DNA of 6,971 nucleotides. Source: Clostridia bacterium. Its GTDB lineage: Bacteria; Bacillota; Clostridia; HGM11327. How positions within the stretch are numbered: position 1 is the first letter of the stretch; every line of letters begins with the position of its first letter. A program made the translations under genes and the position numbers. The DNA is taken from positions 1 to 6,971 of the forward strand of contig JAGBHJ010000217.1 of the NCBI GenBank assembly GCA_017935525.1. The letters are read 5' to 3'. This document shows positions 1 through 5,207 of the stretch, one piece after another. Below the pieces are notes generated by a model. The model was not told where the DNA came from and did not search any database. It saw only the letters and a list, made by a program, of their open reading frames with translations.

Positions 1-1
1 G

Positions 2-1234
2 ACAATAGAGGCTATCAACCATGCAAGAGCAGCAGAAACACCCATCATTATCGCTATGAATAAGATGGACCTTTACGGCGTTAACCCCGACCAGGTCATC
101 AAGCAGCTCTCCGAGCAGAACGTGCTTGTTACAGACTGGGGCGGCGACGTTGAGTGCGTAAGAGTTTCCGCAAAGACAAGGGACGGTATCGAGGACCTTT
201 TGGAAATGATACTCCTTGTGGCAGAAATGCAAGAGCTTAAGGCTAACCCCGACACACGTGCAAAGGGTACCATCATCGAGGCAAGACTGGATAAGTCCCA
301 GGGTCCCGTTGCAACTATCCTCGTACAGAACGGTACGCTCCGCGAGGGCGAAACAGTTGTTGCGGGTATGACGTTGGGTAACGTAAGAGCTATGTTTGAT
401 CACAACGGCAAGAGGATCAAGAAGGCAGGTCCTTCAATCCCTGTTGAGATCACAGGTCTCAGCGACGTTCCTCAGGCAGGCGACCTTATATTCGCCATAG
501 AAGATACAAAGCTCTCCAAGACAATCGTTGAGGAGCGTATCAGCAAGCACAGAGCAGAGATGCTCAACGCCACAAAGACGGTTTCTCTTGACGATCTGTT
601 CAACCAGATCAAGGAGGGCGAGATGAAGACCCTTAACCTGATCATCAAGGCAGACGTTCAGGGCTCCGTTGAAGCTGTAAAGCAGTCATTGGAAAAGCTC
701 AGCAACGAGGAGGTCAAGGTTTCCTGTATCCACGGTGCTGTAGGTGCCATCACAGAGGCAGACGTTTCTCTTGCAAAGGCTTCCAACGCCATCATCATCG
801 GCTTTAACGTAAGAACCATCGGTAACGTTGACGACATCGCAAAGGAAAGTGGCGTTGACGTAAGATGCTACAGCATCATCTACAACGCTATTGACGACGT
901 AACTGCAGCCATGAAGGGTATGCTTGCTCCCGTTTATAAAGAAGTTGTTCACGGCAGAGCAGAGGTAAGAATGACGTTCAGAGTTTCCGGCGTTGGTACT
1001 GTTGCAGGCTCCTTTGTTATCAAGGGTAAGGTTGCAAGACACGATAAGGTAAGGATCCTCCGTGAGGGCATCGTGATCTACGAGGGCGAAATGGAATCCC
1101 TCAAGAGATTTAAGGATGACGCCAAGGAGGTTGCCGAGGGCTTTGAATGCGGTATCGGCATAAAGAACTACAACGACATCAAGGAGATGGATATCATCGA
1201 GGCTTACGCACTTGAGGAAGTTGAGAGAAAGTAA
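2..1234 (+). CDS. infB: Translation initiation factor IF-2, 3' part (5' end outside window)
   Basis: IF-2 is the GTPase that brings formyl-Met-tRNA to the 30S subunit and promotes 70S joining. The reading frame is open from position 2 and gives 410 residues before TAA, followed in frame by a second TAA at 1235-1237. It opens inside the G domain with TIEAINHA, the stretch between G3 and G4. The G4 motif NKMD (59-70) and the G5 motif SAK in VRVSAKTRDG (around 167-175) follow, preceded by the IF-2-typical WGGD. Next come domain II (beta barrel, TIIEARLDKSQGPVATILVQNGTL region), domain III (LNLIIKADVQGSVEA, starting near 631) and the C-terminal fMet-tRNA-binding barrel ending in DIIEAYALEEVERK. 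An ATG at 56 lies inside G4 and is not a real start. P-loop, G2 and G3 are outside the window. It heads the visible part of an operon with rbfA 19 bp downstream. Identity is very secure. Confidence 0.98.
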   Translation, partial: TIEAINHARAAETPIIIAMNKMDLYGVNPDQVIKQLSEQNVLVTDWGGDVECVRVSAKTRDGIEDLLEMILLVAEMQELKANPDTRAKGTIIEARLDKSQGPVATILVQNGTLREGETVVAGMTLGNVRAMFDHNGKRIKKAGPSIPVEITGLSDVPQAGDLIFAIEDTKLSKTIVEERISKHRAEMLNATKTVSLDDLFNQIKEGEMKTLNLIIKADVQGSVEAVKQSLEKLSNEEVKVSCIHGAVGAITEADVSLAKASNAIIIGFNVRTIGNVDDIAKESGVDVRCYSIIYNAIDDVTAAMKGMLAPVYKEVVHGRAEVRMTFRVSGVGTVAGSFVIKGKVARHDKVRILREGIVIYEGEMESLKRFKDDAKEVAEGFECGIGIKNYNDIKEMDIIEAYALEEVERK

Positions 1235-1253
1235 TAAAGGTAACGGTGACTAA

Positions 1254-1643
1254 ATGAAAAGCAAGGTAAGTCATAGTATAAAGCTTGAGCGTATGCAGCA
1301 GCAGATACTTGAATATCTGGGCAGATTGATACACGAGGAGGTCAAGGACCCCCGTGTATCACGCCTCACCTCAATAGTAAGGGTGGACGTTGCTCACGAT
1401 CTGAAGTACGCAAGAGTTCATGTTTCAACATTGGGTTCACCCAAGGAGCAGCAGGATGCTATCGAGGGCTTGAACAGCGCAAAGGGCTTTTTGAGGTCCA
1501 GGCTTTCCCGCATTATGCAGACGAAGATCGCTCCCGAGATCGTTTTTGTAAGCGATACCTCCATGGAGTACGCCGCATATATACAGAAAAAGCTGGAGGA
1601 GCTCAATATCCCCAAATCAGATGCGGAGGATGAGGAGGAATAA
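1254..1643 (+). CDS. rbfA: 30S ribosome-binding factor A
   Basis: RbfA is a small KH-fold protein that binds the immature 30S subunit near the 5' end of 16S rRNA and helps late 16S processing and cold adaptation. This copy has 129 residues, normal for the family. Family hallmarks are an N-terminal helix with RMQQQILEYLGRLIHEEVKDPRV (basic start, then the conserved DPR), the strand V-R-V-D-V-A-H-D-L-K-Y-A-R-V-H-V-S, and the second helix-strand unit LNSAKGFLRSRLSRIM...APEIVFVSDTSMEYAAYIQ. The C-terminus is acidic (DAEDEEE), a common unstructured tail. The ATG is preceded by GGTGA at 1245-1249, four bases away, and lies 19 bp after infB, so co-transcription is expected. The codons for the acidic tail (GAGGAGGAA) double as an AGGAGG and as the left arm of a hairpin reaching into the nrnA leader. 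Confidence 0.97.
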   Translation: MKSKVSHSIKLERMQQQILEYLGRLIHEEVKDPRVSRLTSIVRVDVAHDLKYARVHVSTLGSPKEQQDAIEGLNSAKGFLRSRLSRIMQTKIAPEIVFVSDTSMEYAAYIQKKLEELNIPKSDAEDEEE

Positions 1644-1653
1644 TATTCCTCCT
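1633..1653 (+). promoter_or_regulatory. Near-palindrome across the rbfA stop, pairing AGGAGG with CCTCCT before nrnA
   Basis: The 21 bases from 1633 to 1653 form an inverted repeat: AGGAGGAAT (1633-1641) is the exact complement of ATTCCTCCT (1645-1653), leaving a three-base loop. The left arm lies in the last rbfA codons and contains the only strong Shine-Dalgarno-like sequence near nrnA, 25 bases upstream of its ATG at 1664. Nothing resembling a normal ribosome binding site lies between the hairpin and that ATG. A ribosome finishing rbfA would cover the left arm and melt the structure. I infer that this couples nrnA translation to rbfA, by reinitiation or by bringing the ATG closer. It is a poor terminator candidate, because TTTGGTTTAA follows rather than a clean T run. 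The pairing is directly visible; the role is inference. Confidence 0.5.
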
Positions 1654-1663
1654 TTGGTTTAAT

Positions 1664-2641
1664 ATGAGTAAGTTTGACAGTTTGTATATCGCCGCAAAGG
1701 AAAAGCTCCTGGCGGCAAAAAACATAGCAATGGTCACCCACATCAATCCCGATGGGGACTGCACAGGCGCCGCGCTGGCTGTAAGAAAGCTTCTGCTGGC
1801 TCTGGGCAAGGATGCCGACATTTACAACGAGCAGGGATTTCCGTCCTTTATGGAGTTTTTGCGAGGTGATGCGGTATTCAACAGGTACACCCAAGAGGAC
1901 GGCGTGGAGTATGACCTTACCGTATTTATCGATTGCGGTAATATTGACAGAGCAGGCAAGGTAGCATGGGTGTGCGAAAAGAGTGATTTTATAATCAATA
2001 TCGACCATCACTCAACAAACCCCATGTTTGGCGATATAAACATTGTGGACAGCACTGCGTCCGCATCAGGTCTTTTGATATACGACTTTTTTAAGGCGTG
2101 TGGGGTAGAGATCACATTGGAGGTGGCAAATTTCCTATACGTTGCAATTATGATGGATACGGGCAATTTTTCATACTCCAATACGGACAAGCGCACTCAC
2201 GACGTGGCAGGTGACCTCCTTGAGTTGGGTGTTGACCCTTCCGTTTTGACACAGAAGATACTGCGAAGCACCACCTACAACAAGCTGAAGCTGACTGCGA
2301 TGGCTATTGATACTCTCCATATGTACTGCGACGGCAAGATCGCAGTGATCCACGCATCCAAGGCTATGTATAACGCCACGGGCACGGATTCATCCGATTC
2401 CGAGGGCTTTGTGGGCATGATAAGGGATATCAAGGACGTAGGCTTTGCGGTATTTCTCCGCGACACTACCGATGGCAAGCTTGTAAAGGTCAGCATCCGA
2501 TCCAATCTGGACGTTGACGTAAGCAAAATAGCCGCAGAGTATAACGGCGGCGGACATTACAGCGCCGCAGGCTGCAGCATAGAGGGCAAAATACCCGATG
2601 TGGAGGAGATAATAGTTAAAAGACTGTCGGAGGAGCTTTAA
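1664..2641 (+). CDS. nrnA: Bifunctional oligoribonuclease / pAp phosphatase, DHH-DHHA1 family
   Basis: NrnA-type enzymes degrade 2-5 nt RNA fragments (nanoRNA) in the cytoplasm and dephosphorylate 3'-phosphoadenosine 5'-phosphate to AMP, replacing Orn in Firmicutes. At 325 residues it has the usual length. The DHH domain carries motif I HINPDGD (H26, D30, D32), motif II FIDCGN (D90), motif III IDHH (D114-H115-H116) and the fourth metal-binding region MMDTGNFSYSNTDKRT (D165). The DHHA1 substrate domain ends with SIRSN...AAEYNGGGHYSAAGC, with GGGH at 295-298. All expected Mn-binding residues are present, so activity is likely. The ATG at 1664 is the first start codon in its frame after an in-frame stop at 1631, yet no good ribosome binding site is adjacent (see the hairpin entry). 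It overlaps truB by one base. Members of this family are sometimes named only DHH phosphoesterase or RecJ-like; NrnA fits best on length, motifs and operon position. Confidence 0.94.
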   Translation: MSKFDSLYIAAKEKLLAAKNIAMVTHINPDGDCTGAALAVRKLLLALGKDADIYNEQGFPSFMEFLRGDAVFNRYTQEDGVEYDLTVFIDCGNIDRAGKVAWVCEKSDFIINIDHHSTNPMFGDINIVDSTASASGLLIYDFFKACGVEITLEVANFLYVAIMMDTGNFSYSNTDKRTHDVAGDLLELGVDPSVLTQKILRSTTYNKLKLTAMAIDTLHMYCDGKIAVIHASKAMYNATGTDSSDSEGFVGMIRDIKDVGFAVFLRDTTDGKLVKVSIRSNLDVDVSKIAAEYNGGGHYSAAGCSIEGKIPDVEEIIVKRLSEEL

Positions 2642-3549
2642 TGAACGGCGTTATTAACATACTCAAGCCGCCCATGATGAATTCAAGCGCAGTTGTGGCG
2701 GCAGTAAAACGCATAACGGGCTCTGCACACGTTGGTCATACAGGTACGTTGGACCCCAACGCCGCAGGTGTCCTGCCCATTGTTATAGGCAGATACACCA
2801 AGCTTGCGGAATACTTTTTGGCAGACGAAAAGGAATACATCGGTGAGATCCTTTTTGGAGTGGAAACCGACAGCTGTGATACGGAGGGCAACGTGACAAA
2901 CACCTCCTCAAACATCCCCACGGACGACGAAATACTGGCAGTTTTGCCCCAATTCAGCGGAGATATAGTGCAATACCCGCCAACGTACTCCGCCATAAGG
3001 ATCAACGGCAAAAAGGCTTACGAGCTCGCAAGGGAAAACAAAGAGGTCAATATTCCGCCAAGGGACGTCCACGTGGATGAGATAAGACTTCTGCATCGCA
3101 CAGCACCAAACAGAGTGACCGTATCCGTAAAATCCTCCACGGGCACGTATATCCGTTCATTGGCAAGGGATATAGGCAGGGCAACGGGCTCTGCGGCGTG
3201 TCTTTCCGTGCTTGTGAGGACAAAATGCGGCAATTTCCCCATTGAGGAGGCAGTAACGCTGGAGCAGCTGGAAAGCGCACAAAGGGTAGGAACGGAAGGA
3301 GAGCTTTTTACAGACCCAAACAAGGCTTTGTGCTATATTCCCGAGATCGTATTGCCCAAGCATATGGAAAAACGGATACTTTGCGGCAATTATATCCCAA
3401 CCAAATGGCTTGACAGTATGCCAAAGTGTGATAATACAGAGAATTTGTTCCGAATAACGGTAGAGGGTGAGCTTTTGTGTCTTGCAAGGCTTGATACTGC
3501 CCCCGACGGAGAAAGCATTATTCAACCAACGAAGGTGATTGCAGAGTGA
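2641..3549 (+). CDS. truB: tRNA pseudouridine(55) synthase
   Basis: TruB isomerises U55 in the T loop of nearly all elongator tRNAs. The 302-residue protein is of usual length. It starts with GVINILKPPMMNSS, a variant of the family's KPxGxTS opening. The catalytic motif is GHTGTLDPNAAGVLP with nucleophile Asp38, followed by the KEY tyrosine (Y66) and TDSCDTEG. Then come QYPPTYSAIRINGKKAYELAR and STGTYIRSLARDIG, both strongly conserved substrate-binding blocks. The region after about residue 215 is less conserved and corresponds to the variable C-terminal (PUA-like) part. The start codon shares its A with the nrnA stop (TAATG). AGGAG at 2631-2635 sits five bases upstream, inside the nrnA coding sequence, so translational coupling is expected. 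The stop overlaps the GTG start of ribF by four bases. The substitution in the opening motif (MMN in place of GxT) is unusual but not in a catalytic residue. Confidence 0.97.
   Translation: MNGVINILKPPMMNSSAVVAAVKRITGSAHVGHTGTLDPNAAGVLPIVIGRYTKLAEYFLADEKEYIGEILFGVETDSCDTEGNVTNTSSNIPTDDEILAVLPQFSGDIVQYPPTYSAIRINGKKAYELARENKEVNIPPRDVHVDEIRLLHRTAPNRVTVSVKSSTGTYIRSLARDIGRATGSAACLSVLVRTKCGNFPIEEAVTLEQLESAQRVGTEGELFTDPNKALCYIPEIVLPKHMEKRILCGNYIPTKWLDSMPKCDNTENLFRITVEGELLCLARLDTAPDGESIIQPTKVIAE
3532..3538 (+). promoter_or_regulatory. Ribosome binding site fixing the GTG start of ribF
   Basis: AAGGTGA at 3532-3538 lies seven bases before the GTG at 3546, inside the end of truB. It supports the GTG start, which overlaps the truB stop in the common GTGA arrangement. 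The next in-frame ATG is at residue 33, inside the essential GMFDG motif, so it cannot be the start. Confidence 0.75.
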
Positions 3550-4511
3550 TCGTTCTAACAAATGTAAAAAAGAATAAGTCAATAGGAATATGCGCTCCAT
3601 CAGACCTGAGCGATACGGACAGCATCGTTCTTGCGCTTGGAATGTTTGACGGCGTACACATGGGGCACAGGTTGCTCTTTCAAAAAACGGTAGAGCTGGC
3701 AGATGAGCTTTGCGCTACTCCGTCAATGCTGACATTTGAGCATCATCCCTCAAATATTATTGAAAGCAGAGAGAAGACCCCCATACTTTCCACAGTCAGA
3801 GAAAAAGCACAGCTTGCCGCCGATTGCGGCATCAGGCAAATGATACTAATGAGCTTTGATGAAGATATGAGGGACATGGAGGCGGAGGATTTTATCAATA
3901 CCTCCATTCTCAGCATGAACGTTGCCGCAGTTGTTTGCGGATATAATTACAGATTTGGTAAAAATGCCAAGGGAGATCACAAGCTTTTGTCCGATATATT
4001 GGGTAAAAAAGGCATAACCGTTGCTGTGGTGGACGAATGCAGGCTCAATGACGTCACAGTAAACAGCACGTTGATACGCCGCATTATCCAAAGTGGCGAC
4101 GTAAAAGACGCGGCAAGGTATCTTTGCCACCCTTACACAATAGGTGCAAGCGTTGCCCACGGATACCAAAGAGGCACAAAGCTGGGCTTTCCCACGGCAA
4201 ACATGGTCCCGTCGGAGGAAAAATGTCTGCCCCCAAACGGAGTTTACGCATCCGTCACGTATGTTGACGGCACGGGGTATCCCTCCGTTACCAATATCGG
4301 CACAAATCCCACCTACAATAATGCGAGTACAACGGTAGAAACTAACATCTTTGATTTTGACCGCGATATTTATGACCAATACATAACCGTATGTCTTATA
4401 GAGCAAATAAGAGGAGAAAAGCGTTTTTCATCACCCGAGGAATTAAAAAAGCAGGTGGATGCGGATATATTGACCGCAAGAGAAATATCCCGCAGTTATA
4501 AAAATATGTAA
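3546..4511 (+). CDS. ribF: Bifunctional riboflavin kinase / FAD synthetase
   Basis: RibF phosphorylates riboflavin to FMN and adenylylates FMN to FAD. The 321-residue protein has both modules. The N-terminal nucleotidyltransferase-like FAD synthetase domain shows GMFDGVHMGH (32-41), TFEHHPS (63-69), GYNYRFGKNAKGD (132-144) and NSTLIRRII (173-181), the counterpart of the ISSTxIR signature. The C-terminal riboflavin kinase barrel has GASVAHGYQRGTKLGFPTAN (200-219) with the PTAN metal/ATP motif, GVYAS, TNIGTNPTYN (249-258) and VETNIFDF, in which Glu265 is the likely catalytic base. All expected key residues are present. It begins with GTG overlapping truB by four bases and is the last gene of the operon, ending directly before a strong stem-loop. 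In many Firmicutes rpsO follows ribF; here the operon stops instead. Confidence 0.96.
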   Translation: MIVLTNVKKNKSIGICAPSDLSDTDSIVLALGMFDGVHMGHRLLFQKTVELADELCATPSMLTFEHHPSNIIESREKTPILSTVREKAQLAADCGIRQMILMSFDEDMRDMEAEDFINTSILSMNVAAVVCGYNYRFGKNAKGDHKLLSDILGKKGITVAVVDECRLNDVTVNSTLIRRIIQSGDVKDAARYLCHPYTIGASVAHGYQRGTKLGFPTANMVPSEEKCLPPNGVYASVTYVDGTGYPSVTNIGTNPTYNNASTTVETNIFDFDRDIYDQYITVCLIEQIRGEKRFSSPEELKKQVDADILTAREISRSYKNM

Positions 4512-4512
4512 C

Positions 4513-4543
4513 AAACGAGGAGCAAATAATTGCTTCTCGTTTT
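4513..4543. terminator. Bidirectional intrinsic terminator between ribF and the convergent coat genes
   Basis: AAACGAGGAGCAA (4513-4525) pairs with TTGCTTCTCGTTT (4530-4542) over 13 positions with a single G-U wobble and an ATAA loop. On the + strand the arm ends in a short T run (TTTT, 4540-4543). On the - strand the complementary arm also ends in TTT, followed by a T-rich stretch (antisense of 4501-4512). It begins two bases after the ribF stop and ends 16 bases past the stop of the coat gene at 4560. It can therefore serve both converging transcription units. Confidence 0.85.
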
Positions 4544-4559
4544 ACGGTCTTTACCCAAT

Positions 4560-4826
4560 TCAGCAGGATGCGTTTTCCAGCTGCGTTTTGGTCTGCTTTA
4601 TGGCGTCGCAGGTTGCCGCCTTTACCTGATACCAGCCGTGATTCTGCATTTCTACAAAAATATCGTGCTGGATATCGTGCTCCTCGCTGAGGATATCAAG
4701 GGCAAGGCACTTTATTTCCGGGTGGGCACACTCGTTGGCAAAATTGTTATAGTTTCCCGTAACAAATTTTTGCGACATGAGCACGTCCGTCATCTTTTCC
4801 TTGTCGGAGTAAGTGGTATTATTCAT
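4560..4826 (-). CDS. CotF-like spore coat protein (88 aa)
   Basis: This is an 88-residue, mostly helical protein of the coat F family (Pfam Coat_F type), a ferritin-like helical-bundle group linked to endospore coats in Bacilli and Clostridia. Recognisable family features are KEKMTDVLMSQKFVTGNYN followed by FANECAHPEIK (29-39), the helix LDILSEEHDIQHDIFVEM (43-60) and the closing NHGWYQVKAA. Four cysteines (33, 40, 73, 88, one at the very C-terminus) could take part in coat cross-linking; that is inference. The ATG at 4826 has AAAGGA about nine bases upstream. The gene sits 20 bp downstream of the 61-residue coat gene, which it resembles (YN-x-F-A at residues 26-30 in both), suggesting tandem duplication and one transcript. 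Expression late in sporulation is expected from the family. The family assignment comes from pattern recognition, not a search. Confidence 0.83.
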   Translation of the reverse strand: MNNTTYSDKEKMTDVLMSQKFVTGNYNNFANECAHPEIKCLALDILSEEHDIQHDIFVEMQNHGWYQVKAATCDAIKQTKTQLENASC

Positions 4827-4846
4827 AGGTGGGTATCCTTTCGTTT

Positions 4847-5032
4847 TCAGTTGAGCTGAGCCATCAGCTTATTATAGTGCTGCTGATGCTTTTGTGCTAT
4901 CTCTTTGCACTTCTGACTGAGGTGCTGGTCAGAAATGGTCTGTGCGTAAACGTTGTATTTGCATATGAGTGCTTGCTCTGTGGTGATCTGATCCTTGATC
5001 GCCGCAAGCTCCTTGTTAGTAAGATTTGCCAT
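4847..5032 (-). CDS. Small CotF-like spore coat protein (61 aa)
   Basis: This 61-residue protein begins MANLTNKELAAIKDQITTEQ and is predicted to form two helices (about 5-33 and 35-59) joined by a short turn. Openings of this type are typical of small spore coat-associated proteins in Clostridia, related to CotF. It shares with the following gene a YN-x-aromatic-A block at residues 26-30 and a His-rich second helix (KHQQHYN at 48-54 against EEHDIQHD). I chose the ATG at 5032 because AAAGGA lies about ten bases upstream and MANLT is the normal family start. A longer frame to 5119 would add a hydrophobic leader without a ribosome binding site and would overlap the promoter candidate. It is the first gene of a two-gene minus-strand unit divergent from the DacF-like gene. 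No enzymatic residues are evident; a structural coat role is inferred. Confidence 0.8.
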   Translation of the reverse strand: MANLTNKELAAIKDQITTEQALICKYNVYAQTISDQHLSQKCKEIAQKHQQHYNKLMAQLN

Positions 5033-5083
5033 TGGGAGTAAGATCCTTTCAGTTATTTGCGATGCAATCATTGCCCGCATCAA

Positions 5084-5113
5084 TAGTATCGGCGCAAAGT
5101 AAAAAAATATACC
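5084..5113 (-). promoter_or_regulatory. Sigma-G-like sporulation promoter candidate for the coat gene pair
   Basis: Read on the minus strand, GGTATA (5113-5108) and GATACTA (5090-5084) are separated by exactly 17 bases. The sigma-G consensus is TGnATA-N17/18-CATnnTA, so each box has one mismatch. Transcription would start near 5077, giving a leader of about 45 bases before the ATG at 5032. It fits the expected forespore or late-sporulation expression of coat-like genes, although many coat genes use sigma-E or sigma-K instead. No convincing sigma-A promoter is seen for this strand close to the gene. Confidence 0.4.
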
Positions 5114-5126
5114 TAACATACGTTAG
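5113..5126. repeat. Small inverted repeat in the divergent intergenic region
   Basis: CTAAC (5113-5117) and GTTAG (5122-5126) form a perfect five-base inverted repeat around ATAC. It lies between the coat-gene promoter candidate, touching its -35 box, and the promoter of the DacF-like gene. The position suits an operator for a regulator of one or both units. The arms are short, so chance is a real alternative. Confidence 0.3.
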
Positions 5127-5142
5127 AAAAGTAACGTGCCGC

Positions 5143-5172
5143 CCTACAAAAATTCAAAAAATATGTTATAAT
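5143..5172 (+). promoter_or_regulatory. Extended -10 sigma-A promoter of the DacF-like gene
   Basis: TATAAT at 5167-5172 is a perfect -10 box and is preceded by TG at 5164-5165, forming an extended -10 element. An 18-base spacer leads to a weak -35 (CCTACA, 5143-5148). Transcription would begin around 5179, leaving a leader of roughly 29 bases that contains the ribosome binding site at 5194-5199. The box type suggests vegetative expression. Confidence 0.72.
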
Positions 5173-5193
5173 AGATAAGAAAATAATGAATAC

Positions 5194-5199
5194 AGGAAG
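5194..5199 (+). promoter_or_regulatory. Ribosome binding site fixing the TTG start at 5208
   Basis: AGGAAG at 5194-5199 is followed by an eight-base gap to TTG at 5208. The only nearby ATG (5186-5188) is in another frame. The first in-frame ATG is the methionine inside the SMAK motif (residue 70), which would delete the signal peptide and part of the active site. The TTG start is therefore well supported. Confidence 0.75.
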
Positions 5200-5207
5200 A
5201 AACCGCT

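Noticed and set aside
686..1042. Minus-strand open frame inside infB
   Set aside because: It is antisense to highly conserved IF-2 domain III and IV sequence and results from the biased codon use of that gene.
4530..5041. Two plus-strand open frames (4530-4859 and 4829-5041)
   Set aside because: They lie antisense to the two coat genes, have no convincing ribosome binding sites, and their products look like reverse-strand shadows with no recognisable domains.
4847..5119. Longer version of the small coat protein with a hydrophobic N-terminus starting at 5119 (minus strand)
   Set aside because: No ribosome binding site precedes 5119, the extension overlaps the promoter candidate, and the internal ATG at 5032 has a good site and a family-typical start.
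5117..5125. CATACGTTA on the plus strand, a perfect fit to the sigma-K -10 pattern CATAnnnTA and close to the sigma-E -10
   Set aside because: No AC or ATA -35 element lies at the required distance upstream (around 5098-5100), so it is more likely part of the small inverted repeat; sporulation control of the DacF-like gene stays unproven.
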